Shown here: piece after piece, positions 18,000 through 27,336 of the stretch | How the letters are laid out: each line of letters begins with the position of its first letter | Position numbering within the stretch: the stretch's first letter is position 1 | Assembly (NCBI GenBank): GCA_963816985.1 | Contig: CAWFMF010000003.1 | Location: forward strand, 94,511-158,510 | Direction: 5' to 3' | Length of the DNA stretch: 64,000 nt | Source of the DNA: JAIVJM01 sp963816985 | GTDB taxonomy: Bacteria > Acidobacteriota > Blastocatellia > Pyrinomonadales > Pyrinomonadaceae | The notes under the pieces: generated by a model | Database searches by the model: none | What the model saw: the letters and a program-made list of their open reading frames with translations, nothing else | What the model was told of the DNA's origin: nothing | Program-made: the position numbers and the translations under genes

Positions 18000-20657
18000 A
18001 TGAGCACGCGAGAGATGGTCAGGCCGAGTCCCGCCGAGGCGTTCCCCCTGAACACGGGGCTGCTCCTCCAGCGCAAGTGCGCCTGCGGCACGCACACCAT
18101 CGGGGGCGGCGAGTGCGAGGGCTGCGGCAAGGCGCGTCTCCAACGCAAAGCCTCGAACCGCTCCGACCCGCCCGAAGTGCCCTCGGTCGTCCACGACGCG
18201 CTGCGCTCTCCGGGCCAGCCGCTCGACGCGGCGACGCGCGCCTTCATGGAGCCGCGCTTCGGTCACGACTTCAGCCGCGTCCGCATCCACACCGACGCGC
18301 AGGCCAACGAGTCTGCGCGGGCCGTCAACGCACTGGCCTACACCGTCGGCTCCGACATCGCCTTCGCGGGCGGGGCCTACGCGCCGCGCACTCAACGGGG
18401 CCGCCACCTTCTGGCCCACGAGTTGACGCACGTCATCCGCCAGGGGGAAGGCGCGGACACGTTCCAGAACAAGTTGAGCATCGGGGCCGCGGACAGCGAC
18501 TACGAGCGCGAGGCGGACGCCGTGGCCGACGCCGTGACCGGCGCGGGGGTCGCGTCGTTCGCGCCGCCGCTCCCCGGCGCGCACGTGCTGCCCGGCCTGC
18601 TCCAGCGGCGCGAGGACGCCCCGGTAGCCGGGACGCAAGCGCCGGAGTACGCCGGCCCCGACTGGAGCGCGGCGGGCAAGCTCGGCATCGTGCGCGTCGA
18701 GGAGGCCGACGCGAAGGTGTCCGGCGCGAACCTGCGCAAAGGAGCCTCGACGAGCGCCGAACTCATTCAACACCTCGACGAGAACACGCGCGTCCACATC
18801 CTCTCCGAGAACAAGGCCACCAAGTGGCTCTACGTGATGGTCACGAGCATGCAGTACGCGGGGGCCGTCGGCTACGTCGCCTCGCACCTCGTCTGGACGG
18901 GCCTGCCCGACCCCGACGCCGTGCTCTATTACATCGCCGAGCCGGGGCTGGGCCTGCAAAAGCTGGTCGAGAACCACCCGCAATACAAGGACTACGACAT
19001 CCGCACCGGCGACGACGCCCGCTCCATCGTCATGGCCGTCCTCGCCGCCAACGAGGAGGACACGCGGACGAGCGGGGGCGTCCGCCTCAACGAAGAGAAG
19101 CTGGCCGAGGCGTCGAACACCGGCACGTGGGAGGGCCTCAAGGACAAGGCCGACGAGTACCGCCGCGTGCTCCGGCCCATCCTGCAATCGGTCGAACTGG
19201 TCAAGGACAAAAAGATTTGGCTCCCCGGCAAGACCTACATTCAGGCGCTCAAGGGCAAGGGCATCATCCCGACGCGCGCCGGTTGGAAGAACACGGCCAT
19301 CGCCATCGCGAAGGGGGTCGGCGGTTTCGCCGCCGGGCTCGGCGAGGGCTTCATCATGTCCATCGCCGATGTCTTCATCGGCATCTACGAGATGATTAAG
19401 TCGGTCGTCTCGCTCATCCGCGACCTCGTGAGCGGCGAGGCGCTGAAGGCCGCCGAGGAGTTCTACGACGCCCTCGTGGAGATGATCGAGACCAAGACCG
19501 TGGGCGAGATTTTCACGATGCTGAAAGACGCCCTCGTGCAGATGGTGACCTCGTCCGTCAACGACTTCACCAACAAGTGGAACTCGAACAACACCTACAA
19601 CCGCTGGAACTTCCGCGGCTACGTCGTCGGCTACATCCTCGCCGAGATCGTGATGATTATCTTCACCGCCGGGACGGCCACCGTCGCCAAGTGGCTCGGC
19701 AAGCTCGGCAAGCTCGGCGCGAAGATTCTCAAGGTCTTAGCGAAGGTCTTCGACAAGGTGGACGACGTGCTCGACAAGGTTCCCGGACGCAAGGGCCGGA
19801 AGAAGCACAAGGGCGACAGCGATCAGGAGCAGAAAGACCCGAAGCAGAAGAAGGACGAGGAGGGCGAAGAAAAGGCGCGCGAGCTGCCGCAGGCCCTCAT
19901 CCTTGCCACCTCCATCGCCGAGACGCACGACGCCCGCAACGACCCGACGGCGGTCGCGCTGCTCTCCCTCTCCGGCCTCAAGCGGCGCTACAAGTGGATC
20001 AAGGGCTTCTCGAAGAAGAAGACCGGCCCCGGCAAGTTCAAGTTAATCATGCACGCCTCGACGCACGTCGTGGACGACGACTACACGCCGCAGAAGGACG
20101 AGGAGGAGGACATCTCGCAGCAGGTGCAGGAGGAGTTCGAGGACGCGCAGAAGAAGCAGACGCCGACCGACAAGCCGGAGGGGACGAGCAAGATCGTCAA
20201 GGCGAAGACGAGCATGGACAAATTAATCCACGACTACGGCGTCGCGGGCGGCAAGTCGAGGGCCGTCAAGGACGGCCTCTCGCCCAACATCCCCGGCAAG
20301 GGGAAGGCTTGGGAGAACCCCTACGAGTTCGACGGCCCGTTCGGCAAGGGCATTGACGACATCATGTTCGACAACAAGGGCAACCCCGTCATTATCGAGT
20401 ACAAGGGCGGGAAGGCGAAGCTGGCGGAGGGCCAGATGAGCCGCTCGTGGATTTGCCGGAAAATCGCCCAGTTGGCGAGACGCAACGACCCGATGGCGGC
20501 CATCCTCGCCGACGCCATCAAGAAGGGGAAGCTCAGCGGGCGGCTCTACCGGACTCCCGTGAGCCACTCCGGCAAGGCCGGCGACCTGCTCGTCGTCGAA
20601 GAGGCGTCGCTGGAAGATACCTGGAGCAGGGCGGATTACAAGGGCAAGTGCCCGTAA
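18000..20657 (+). CDS. DUF4157 cargo protein with SH3, membrane helices and PD-(D/E)XK nuclease
   Basis: An 885-residue protein. Residues 20-45 form a Cys-rich knuckle (LQRKCACG, CEGCGK, LQRK). DUF4157 spans about 58-150 with HELTH at 140-144. An SH3b-like domain covers roughly 225-300, followed by a peptidoglycan-binding-like stretch (PGLGLQKLVENHPQY). Two long hydrophobic segments lie at about 435-475 and 540-565. A Lys/Glu-rich linker follows. The last 120 residues carry GIDDIMFD and VIIEYKGGKA, giving D787 and E800-x-K802, a PD-(D/E)XK nuclease core. The likely product is a DNase delivered by the injection system; the hydrophobic helices could aid membrane crossing (inference). No separate immunity gene follows directly. 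Confidence 0.82.
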   Translation: MSTREMVRPSPAEAFPLNTGLLLQRKCACGTHTIGGGECEGCGKARLQRKASNRSDPPEVPSVVHDALRSPGQPLDAATRAFMEPRFGHDFSRVRIHTDAQANESARAVNALAYTVGSDIAFAGGAYAPRTQRGRHLLAHELTHVIRQGEGADTFQNKLSIGAADSDYEREADAVADAVTGAGVASFAPPLPGAHVLPGLLQRREDAPVAGTQAPEYAGPDWSAAGKLGIVRVEEADAKVSGANLRKGASTSAELIQHLDENTRVHILSENKATKWLYVMVTSMQYAGAVGYVASHLVWTGLPDPDAVLYYIAEPGLGLQKLVENHPQYKDYDIRTGDDARSIVMAVLAANEEDTRTSGGVRLNEEKLAEASNTGTWEGLKDKADEYRRVLRPILQSVELVKDKKIWLPGKTYIQALKGKGIIPTRAGWKNTAIAIAKGVGGFAAGLGEGFIMSIADVFIGIYEMIKSVVSLIRDLVSGEALKAAEEFYDALVEMIETKTVGEIFTMLKDALVQMVTSSVNDFTNKWNSNNTYNRWNFRGYVVGYILAEIVMIIFTAGTATVAKWLGKLGKLGAKILKVLAKVFDKVDDVLDKVPGRKGRKKHKGDSDQEQKDPKQKKDEEGEEKARELPQALILATSIAETHDARNDPTAVALLSLSGLKRRYKWIKGFSKKKTGPGKFKLIMHASTHVVDDDYTPQKDEEEDISQQVQEEFEDAQKKQTPTDKPEGTSKIVKAKTSMDKLIHDYGVAGGKSRAVKDGLSPNIPGKGKAWENPYEFDGPFGKGIDDIMFDNKGNPVIIEYKGGKAKLAEGQMSRSWICRKIAQLARRNDPMAAILADAIKKGKLSGRLYRTPVSHSGKAGDLLVVEEASLEDTWSRADYKGKCP

Positions 20658-20739
20658 GGACGAGGCGGCGAGGCGCGTCTCGCTCTCTTTAATCAAAACG
20701 GGTCGCATCGAGGGCAGTCAAGGCGGAGGAAAAAATCTT

Positions 20740-21387
20740 ATGAGCAGCTTTCCCGGAAGCCCGAAAGTCTTGAAGGGCGCGATCATCGGGCTCGACCTCT
20801 TCAACCCGTTGGCCAGCGTGACCGTCTTCCAGTACAACCCGGACACGATGACGCGGACGCTCAAGGCGCGCTCGGCGAAGGAGGACTCGGAGCGCTCCGA
20901 GGCGCTGCGGCTCAAGGGCGCGCCCGTCGAGAACATCAAGATGGAGGTGGAGATTGACGCCACCGACCAGTTGGAGAAGAACGAGGGCTTCGCGTCGAGC
21001 CTCGGCATCTACCCGCAGCTCTCGGCGCTCGAAATGCTGCTCTACCCGAAGAGCATCCTCGTCATCACCAACACCGTCATGCTCGCGCTCGGCAAGAAGG
21101 AGATCGTCCCGCCCATCGGGCCGCTGACGCTCCTCGTCTGGGGCATCAAGCGCGTCGTCCCCGTCAACCTCACGGAGTTCACCATCACGGAGGAGGCGCA
21201 CGACGTTAACCTCAACCCCATCCGCGCGCGCTGCTCGCTCGGATTGCGCGTGCTGAGCTACAGCGACCTCTCCATCAAGCACGCCGGCTACTACATCTTC
21301 CTCGCCCACCAGATCGTCAAGGAGACGATGGCGACGATGGGCAGCATCAGCAACCTCGCGTCGCTCGGCGACGTGGACATTATCTGA
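20740..21387 (+). CDS. Tube initiator/CIS tube-protein N-terminal family (Afp7/Pvc7-like)
   Basis: A 215-residue protein with LFNPLASVTVFQYNPDTMTR near the start, typical of the contractile-injection-system tube-protein N-terminal family that sits between hub and tube. A C-terminal hydrophobic helix (HAGYYIFLAHQIVKET) is also typical. GGAGG lies ten bases upstream of the ATG. It opens the baseplate gene cluster after the two cargo genes; the 82-base gap is the largest within this part of the operon. Confidence 0.85.
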   Translation: MSSFPGSPKVLKGAIIGLDLFNPLASVTVFQYNPDTMTRTLKARSAKEDSERSEALRLKGAPVENIKMEVEIDATDQLEKNEGFASSLGIYPQLSALEMLLYPKSILVITNTVMLALGKKEIVPPIGPLTLLVWGIKRVVPVNLTEFTITEEAHDVNLNPIRARCSLGLRVLSYSDLSIKHAGYYIFLAHQIVKETMATMGSISNLASLGDVDII

Positions 21388-21395
21388 GAGGGGGT

Positions 21396-21701
21396 TTGAC
21401 GCCAGTGTTCGACTTCAAGAGCCGTTACTACTCGATTGAGACCGTGACGCTCACCGCGCCGGACGGGAGAATCCTCTCCTACAAACGCCGCCGCTTCCTG
21501 CCGCGCGGCGAGACCATGACGCTGCTCGCCGAGGTCGAGGTCACGCAGGGCGACCGGCTCGACCTGATGACGGCGCGGACGCTCGGCGACCCGGAGCAGT
21601 TCTGGCGCGTCGCCGACGCCAACGAGGCGATGAACCCGTTCGATTTGACGGCGGAGGTGGGGCGGCTCTTGCGCGTCCCCGTGCCGGAGGCGGGAGGCTG
21701 A
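21396..21701 (+). CDS. LysM-type/tail X-like baseplate protein
   Basis: A protein of about 100 residues: SRYYSIETVTLTAPDGRILSY, then RRRFLPRG, and GDRLDLMTARTLGDPEQFWRVADANE. The second half reads as a LysM-like fold as in phage tail protein X. The start is uncertain: TTG at 21396 lies only about three bases from GAGGGGG, while GTG at 21405 has normal spacing and may be the true start. It probably stiffens or anchors the hub. Confidence 0.8.
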   Translation: MTPVFDFKSRYYSIETVTLTAPDGRILSYKRRRFLPRGETMTLLAEVEVTQGDRLDLMTARTLGDPEQFWRVADANEAMNPFDLTAEVGRLLRVPVPEAGG

Positions 21702-21705
21702 AGGG

Positions 21706-22936
21706 ATGCTCCTCGGTATTCATCTCGGCTTGCTGGTCGGGCCGAGCATCGCCGTCCCGCCCTCGGTGGACATCACGGAGGCGCTCTCCGGCGCGACCGT
21801 GACGCAGAGCGACCGCGGGCGCTCCGGCTTCCAACTAACCTTCGAGGTCGGGCGCTCCGGCCCCGTGGACATGGTGGACTACGGGCTTCTGCTGAACCCT
21901 CTGCTCAAGCCCTTCAACCGGGTCGTGCTGACGGTCTCCTTCAGCCTCGTCCCGCAGGTCATCATGGACGGCATCATCACGAACGTGCAGCTCGTGCCGA
22001 GCAACGCGCCGGGGGCCTCGATCCTCACGGTGACGGGCGAGGACGTGAGCGTGATGATGGACTTGAAGCAGGAGGCCGTCGAGTGGCCCGCGATGAGCGC
22101 CGACAACATCGTCCGCATCATCGTCGCCAAGTACGCGCAGTACGCCATCATCCCGCAGGTCTCCCCGGCGCTCTTTCCCGACGCCGCCCTTGCCGACCGA
22201 GCGCATCCCCGTGCAGACGATGTCCGACTACCAGTACATCCAGTTCCTCGCCGCGCGGCAGGGCTACGTCTTCTACATCGAGCCGGGGCCGCTGCCCAAC
22301 ATGAGCACCGCCTACTGGGGGCCGCCCAAGCGGGCGGGGCTCCCGCAGTCGGCTCTGACCATCGCCGCCGGGCCGGACAGCAACATCCGCTCCATCAGCT
22401 TCAACTACAACGCGCTCGCCCCGACGACCGTCTCCGGCCACATACAGGACAGCCGGACGAACGTCGCCGCGCCGGTGCTCGCGCCGACCACCGTGCGCGT
22501 CCCGCTCTCGGCCATGCCCGCCGCGCTCGTCAACCAGCCGAACGTGCGCCAGAGCTTCCTGCCCGTGACGCGCGAGCAGGCCGAGGAGCAGGAGGCCATG
22601 AGCCAGACCGGAACGGCCACCGCCTCCGGGCGGAGCTACGCGCACGCGCGCACCGCGCCGGGGCTCGACGCCGCCGAGGCGATGGCGCGCGCGCAGGCCA
22701 CCGTGGACGCCTCGACCGACAACGTCGTGACGGCGACGGGCGAGCTCGACGCCCTCGAATACGGCTCGGTCTTGAAGGCGCGCGAGCTGGTCGGCGTGCG
22801 CGGCGTCGGCTTCACCTACGGCGGCAACTACTACGTCCAGAGCGTCACCCACACCATCAAGGAAGGAGAGTACAAGCAGAAGTTCACCCTCGCCCGCGAG
22901 GGCACGGGCGCGCTGCTTCCTCTGGTACGACCATGA
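21706..22936 (+). CDS. Baseplate hub protein, gp27/VgrG-N-like (frame broken at about 22186)
   Basis: The joined product is about 409 residues. The N-terminal half (VDITEALSGATVTQSDRGRS, then MVDYGLLLNPLLKPFNRV) and the C-terminal half (TMSDYQYIQFLAARQGYVFY, and GVGFTYGGNYYVQSVTHTI) are both standard hub sequence, but they lie in different frames. Skipping one base near 22183-22190 joins them. In many eCIS the hub and spike are one VgrG-like protein; here the spike is a separate overlapping gene. The hub trimer joins baseplate and tube. Confidence 0.86.
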
Positions 22937-23440
22937 GCCAGTACTTCGGAAAATACCGGGGCAAGGTTTCGAACAACATTGACCCCAGCAACATCGGGCG
23001 CATTCAGGTGAGCGTCCCGGCGGTCTTCGGCGACCTCAAGAACAACTGGGCGATGCCGTGCGTCCCCTACGGCGGGTCGCAGAACGGCTTCTACGCCATC
23101 CCGCCCGTGGACGCCAACGTCTGGGTCGAGTTCGAGGGCGGCGACCCCGACCACCCCATCTGGACGGGCTGCTTCTGGGGCATCGGCGAAGTGCCCTCGC
23201 AGGCGCTCTCGACGCCCGCCACCATTGACCACATCCTCTTGCAGACGCCGGGGCCGACCGTCCTCCTTTTGAGCGACATGACGGGGCCGACCGGCGGCAT
23301 CGTGCTCTCGACGGCGGCGGGCGCGAAGATCACCATCAACGACCTCGGCATCACCATTGACAACGGCAAGAACGCGAAGATCGAGTTGAAGGGGCCGACC
23401 GTGAGCATTAACGGCACGGCCTTCGCCGTCACTAAAATAA
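22933..23440 (+). CDS. Central spike OB-fold protein, gp5/VgrG-like (stop lost by an extra A)
   Basis: Begins MSQYFGKYRGKVSNNIDPSN and carries the phage baseplate V/gp5 OB-fold (GRIQVSVPAVFGD, VWVEFEGGDPDHPIWTG), followed by short beta-strand repeats of the spike (GAKITINDLGITIDNGKNAK). The frame as written runs on to 23649 across the PAAR gene. Removing one A from the AAAA run at 23433-23437 gives a natural end, AVTK-stop at 23440, about 168 residues in total. It overlaps the hub stop by four bases. Confidence 0.86.
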
Positions 23441-23479
23441 AACCGTCCCGGACGAATCAGTTTGGAGGCAGCTTAAATC

Positions 23480-23803
23480 ATGCCCGGATTCCTTCTGCAC
23501 CTCGGCGCGACCGTCAAGTGCTCGCACGCGGGGACGGCCACGCCCGTCGTGCCGAGCACGCGCGTCACCGTGGACGGTCAGGCCATCGTCACGATGCCCG
23601 GCAACTACACCGTCGCGGGCTGCACGATGCCGCCGCCCACAGCCGGTAACGGCCCCTGCGTCACGGCCTCTTTCCTCTCCGCCGCGACGCGCATCACTTC
23701 GGACAACCAGCCCGTCCTGCTCCAAGACAGCCAATCCACCTGCGTCCCGACGGGGACGCCTTTAATGATCGTCAAGACGCAGACGCGCGTCACGGGGACG
23801 TGA
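23480..23803 (+). CDS. PAAR-like spike tip protein (Afp10/Pvc10-like)
   Basis: A 107-residue protein beginning MPGFLLHLGATVKCSHAGTA, with the turn motifs VTVDGQAIVTMPGNYTVAGC and CTMPPP of PAAR-like tips. Cys and His residues could bind the tip metal ion. GGAGG at 23463-23467 serves the ATG. The protein caps the spike and sharpens it for membrane puncture. Confidence 0.9.
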   Translation: MPGFLLHLGATVKCSHAGTATPVVPSTRVTVDGQAIVTMPGNYTVAGCTMPPPTAGNGPCVTASFLSAATRITSDNQPVLLQDSQSTCVPTGTPLMIVKTQTRVTGT

Positions 23804-23816
23804 GGGGAGAGAAGAC

Positions 23817-24173
23817 GTGAACATAGACTTCCCATTCCAGTTCGACGCGCGCGGCCTGACGGCCACCGTCCAGAGGGACGCGCACATCCGCGACATGATC
23901 GAGCAGCTCGTCTTCACCAACCACGGCGAGCGCGTCAACCGCCCCGAATTCGGGAGCGGCCTCCAGCAGCTCATCTTCGCGCCCAACAGCCCGGAGCTGG
24001 CGACGGCCTTGCAGTTCTCCATGCAGTCGGCGCTCCAACGCTTCCTCGGCGATGTCATTGATGTCGTCAACCTCGAAGTCGAGAGCCGCGACTCGACCCT
24101 CCGCATCCTCGTCCAGTACATCGTGCGCGGGACGAGCGAGAGTCAGACCGCGGTCTTCACGCGGGTGGTGTGA
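23817..24173 (+). CDS. gp25-like baseplate wedge protein (GPW family)
   Basis: A 118-residue protein with the hallmark FTNHGERVNRPEFGSGL and the FAPNSPE segment of the GPW/gp25 family. It begins 13 bases after PAAR and ends four bases before the next gene. It forms part of the wedge that links the baseplate to the sheath initiator. Confidence 0.93.
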   Translation: MNIDFPFQFDARGLTATVQRDAHIRDMIEQLVFTNHGERVNRPEFGSGLQQLIFAPNSPELATALQFSMQSALQRFLGDVIDVVNLEVESRDSTLRILVQYIVRGTSESQTAVFTRVV

Positions 24174-24177
24174 GGCT

Positions 24178-27100
24178 ATGAACAGTCCAGAGAATTGCCG
24201 CGACACATCGAAGCGCCGCCGTCGCATCCGCAAGGCCGCGCGCCGCTCCGGCTCGCACGAGCCGAACGGCATTGACTACGTCGAGGTCAGCGAAGACCAG
24301 AGGGTCATCACCGTCTTCTTCCTCAACAAGGCCCCGCACGGCGTCGGCCCCGCGAATATCGTCATCGAGGGCGGGGTGCGCGTCCGCGACATCCGCGTCG
24401 TGGACGTGACGCTCTGCGAGGTCGAGGACGAGGCGCGCGACGACTGCATGCGGGTCGTCGTGGACAAGTACGGCGACTTCTCGACCTACACGCTCCGGCT
24501 CGTCGAGGCCGTGAAGGGCCGCCCCGGCACGCTCCCGCTCGAAGGCTTCGACCCGCGCTACGCGCAGATTGACTTCTCCTTCAAGGCCAACTGTCCGAGC
24601 GACTTCGACTGCGCGCCCGAAGGCGACTGCCCCGCAGAGTCGCCGCCCGAACCGGAGATTGATTACCTCGCCAAAGACTACGCGAGCTTCCAGCGGCTCA
24701 TCTACGACCGCCTCTCGCTCGTCATGCCCGACTGGAAGGAACGGCACGTCCCCGACATCGGCGTCGCCCTCGTCGAGTTGTTCGCCTACGTCGGCGACTA
24801 CCTCAGTTACTTTCAGGACGCCGTCGCGACCGAAGCCTACCTCGACACCGCGCGCCGCCGCATCTCCGTGCGCCGCCACGCGCGGCTCGTGGATTACCTC
24901 ATGCACGAGGGCTGCAACTCGCGCGCGTGGGTGACGGTCGAAACTGACGGCGACGTGACCGTCGAGAGCACGAAGGACTTCTACTTCGTCACGGGCCGCG
25001 GCGCGTCCTACGGCGCGGGCGGGCGCGTCATCTCGGAAGACGACCTCCGGGGCGTCGCCCCTTCGAGCTACGAAGTCTTCGAGCCGCTCACCGCCGGTTG
25101 GCGCGGGGAACCCTTCCGCCTCCGCAAGGCGCACAGCCGCATCAGCTTCTACACGTGGGGCGACCGCGAGTGCTGTCTCCCGCGCGGCACGACCTCGGCG
25201 ACCTTGCGCGACGAGTGGAAGGACGAAGACCAGCCGGGGTACGAGCCGCAACCGCCGGGCGGCGTCTACGAGCAGACGGCGCAGCAGCGCGACTACAAGC
25301 AGAAGCCCCCCGTGCAGGGTTACGACGAAGGCTCGACCGACGGGCCGGAGCAGAAACCCAAGCCGCCGCGCGACGAAGACGCCCCGCCGCGTAAGCGTGC
25401 TCTGAGTCTAAGCGCGGGCGACGTGCTCATCTTCGAGGAAGTCCTGGGGCCCGTCACCGGGGCCGAGCCGGACGCCGACCGCACGCACCGCCACGCCGTG
25501 CGCCTGACGAGAGTCGAGCCGCGCGTGGACGAGCTTTACAACCAGCCCGTCGTCGAAATCGAGTGGGCGTTGGAAGACGCTCTGCCCTTCGCGCTCTGCC
25601 TCTCCGCAATCGGGCGCGCGCCGGAGTGCGAGTACCTCGAAGACGTGAGCGTCGCGCGCGGCAACGTCATCCTCGTTGACCACGGGCGCACGACCGGGCC
25701 GGAGACCTTCGACGTGCCCGACGCCGAAGAGCTTCCCGCCGGGTGCTTCGAAGCCTTCGACCCGCGCGACCCCGTCTCGCAACCGCGCCGCTTCCGCCCG
25801 ACCTTGAAGCGCGGCCAGATCACGCACCGCGCGCCGTTCCCCTCGCCCACGGCCTTGCGCGGCGCGCAGGTGCGCCTCCTCGGACGTTTGACGGTTGACG
25901 TGCGCGCGCGCGTCGAGTGGCTCTGGAAGAGAGTCGGCGCGGGCCGCCCGCTCTCGAAGGAAGAGTTGGCGGAACTGACCACCATCTTCGGGCGCGCGAC
26001 GCTCGCGCGCGTCGGCGTCATCGCGGCGGCGGGCGAGAAGCCGAAGCAGAAGCAGCCGCCGCCGACGCCCGCCGAGCAGGCCGAAGGGCTCAGTAAGCTG
26101 TTCGCGCGCTTCGACGACTACGTGTGGAAGAAGGCGCGGCGCGTGCGCGTCCTGCGCGAGCGCGTGCTCGGCGGCTACACGCTCACGAGCACGGAGCGCG
26201 ACGAGTTGAAAGAGATGTTCGGCGCGAAGTTCGTCGCGGGGCTCGAACCTTCTTCGGGCGTCACCTACGGCCCGGCGAGCATCGCCTTGTGGCAGGAGCC
26301 GCGCGAGGCGCTCGCCTCGGTCAAAGTCCGCAAGAGTCGCCAACAGCCCACAGCCGGAGGGGCGGAGCCGGCCTTCCTCTCGAATCATTACCCGCGCTGG
26401 TGGCCCGCCTACGACCTGCTCGGCGGCGGCGACGACAGGCGTCTCTTCGTCGCCGAGATTGACGACGAAGGCCGCGCCCATTTACGTTTCGACGAGAGCG
26501 AAACGGGACGCGCGCCGGAGCCGGGGACGGCCCTGAGCGCGACCTATCGCATCGGCAACGGCACGAAGGGCAACGTCGGCCCCGAAGCCGTCTCGCACAT
26601 CGTCATGCGCCGCAAGATTGACCTCGGCGTCACGGTCGCGCGCGTGCGCAACCCTCTGCCCGCGAAGGGCGGCGTCGAGCCCGAACCCGTCGAAGAGGTT
26701 CGAATCTTCGCGCCGGGCGCGTTCCGCAAAGAACTCCGGCGCGCCATCACGCCCGAAGACTACGGGAGCCTCGCCGAGCGCGACTCCGGGGGACAGGTGC
26801 AGCGCGCCGCCGGGAGCCTGCGCTGGGGCGGGAGCTGGCAGGTGATGCAGACGGCGGTTGACGCGCGCGGCGCGTCCGAGGCGGGCGATGCGTTGCTCGC
26901 CGAAGTCGCGGGCTCGCTCCACCGCTACCGGCGCATCGGCCACGACCTCCTGACGCGCGACGCTCGCTCCATCCCGCTCGACATCGTGGTCGAGGTCTGC
27001 GTCCTGCCGCATTACCTGCGCGGCCACGTCCGCGCGGCGCTCCGCGACGTGTTCAGCAACCGTGACTTGACGGGCGGGCGGCGCGGCTTCTTCCACCCCG

Positions 27101-27336
27101 ACAACCTCAGTTTCGGCGAGGCCGTCCACCTGAGCCGTCTGGTCGCGGCGGCGCAGGGGGTTGAAGGCGTCGAGAGCGTGAGTGTGACGCGGCTCCAACG
27201 TCTGCACGAGGGGCCGAGGGGCGAACTGACCGAAGGCTTGCTGCCGCTCGGCCCGCTCGAAGTGGCGCGGGTGGACAACGACCCGAACTTCCCTGAGCAC
27301 GGCAGACTCAAGCTCGAAGTGCGAGGTGGACGATGA
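24178..27336 (+). CDS. Baseplate J-like protein (Afp11-like)
   Basis: A 1052-residue protein. The start (ATG at 24178) is chosen because it follows GAGG and directly trails gp25. The N-terminal region has a beta domain (VEVSEDQRVITVFFLNKAPH). Next come DYLAKDYASFQRLIYDRLSL and GVALVELFAYVGDYLSYFQD, the signature of large eCIS J-like wedge proteins, and the C-terminus is J-like (DIVVEVCVLPHYLRGHVRAAL). A long charged insertion lies at about 355-415. Wedges built from this protein form the outer baseplate. It overlaps the next gene by four bases. Confidence 0.9.
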   Translation: MNSPENCRDTSKRRRRIRKAARRSGSHEPNGIDYVEVSEDQRVITVFFLNKAPHGVGPANIVIEGGVRVRDIRVVDVTLCEVEDEARDDCMRVVVDKYGDFSTYTLRLVEAVKGRPGTLPLEGFDPRYAQIDFSFKANCPSDFDCAPEGDCPAESPPEPEIDYLAKDYASFQRLIYDRLSLVMPDWKERHVPDIGVALVELFAYVGDYLSYFQDAVATEAYLDTARRRISVRRHARLVDYLMHEGCNSRAWVTVETDGDVTVESTKDFYFVTGRGASYGAGGRVISEDDLRGVAPSSYEVFEPLTAGWRGEPFRLRKAHSRISFYTWGDRECCLPRGTTSATLRDEWKDEDQPGYEPQPPGGVYEQTAQQRDYKQKPPVQGYDEGSTDGPEQKPKPPRDEDAPPRKRALSLSAGDVLIFEEVLGPVTGAEPDADRTHRHAVRLTRVEPRVDELYNQPVVEIEWALEDALPFALCLSAIGRAPECEYLEDVSVARGNVILVDHGRTTGPETFDVPDAEELPAGCFEAFDPRDPVSQPRRFRPTLKRGQITHRAPFPSPTALRGAQVRLLGRLTVDVRARVEWLWKRVGAGRPLSKEELAELTTIFGRATLARVGVIAAAGEKPKQKQPPPTPAEQAEGLSKLFARFDDYVWKKARRVRVLRERVLGGYTLTSTERDELKEMFGAKFVAGLEPSSGVTYGPASIALWQEPREALASVKVRKSRQQPTAGGAEPAFLSNHYPRWWPAYDLLGGGDDRRLFVAEIDDEGRAHLRFDESETGRAPEPGTALSATYRIGNGTKGNVGPEAVSHIVMRRKIDLGVTVARVRNPLPAKGGVEPEPVEEVRIFAPGAFRKELRRAITPEDYGSLAERDSGGQVQRAAGSLRWGGSWQVMQTAVDARGASEAGDALLAEVAGSLHRYRRIGHDLLTRDARSIPLDIVVEVCVLPHYLRGHVRAALRDVFSNRDLTGGRRGFFHPDNLSFGEAVHLSRLVAAAQGVEGVESVSVTRLQRLHEGPRGELTEGLLPLGPLEVARVDNDPNFPEHGRLKLEVRGGR

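Noticed and set aside
23441..23649. Long C-terminal extension of the spike protein through the PAAR gene
   Set aside because: The extension is Arg/His-rich shadow sequence of PAAR; removing one A gives a natural stop.
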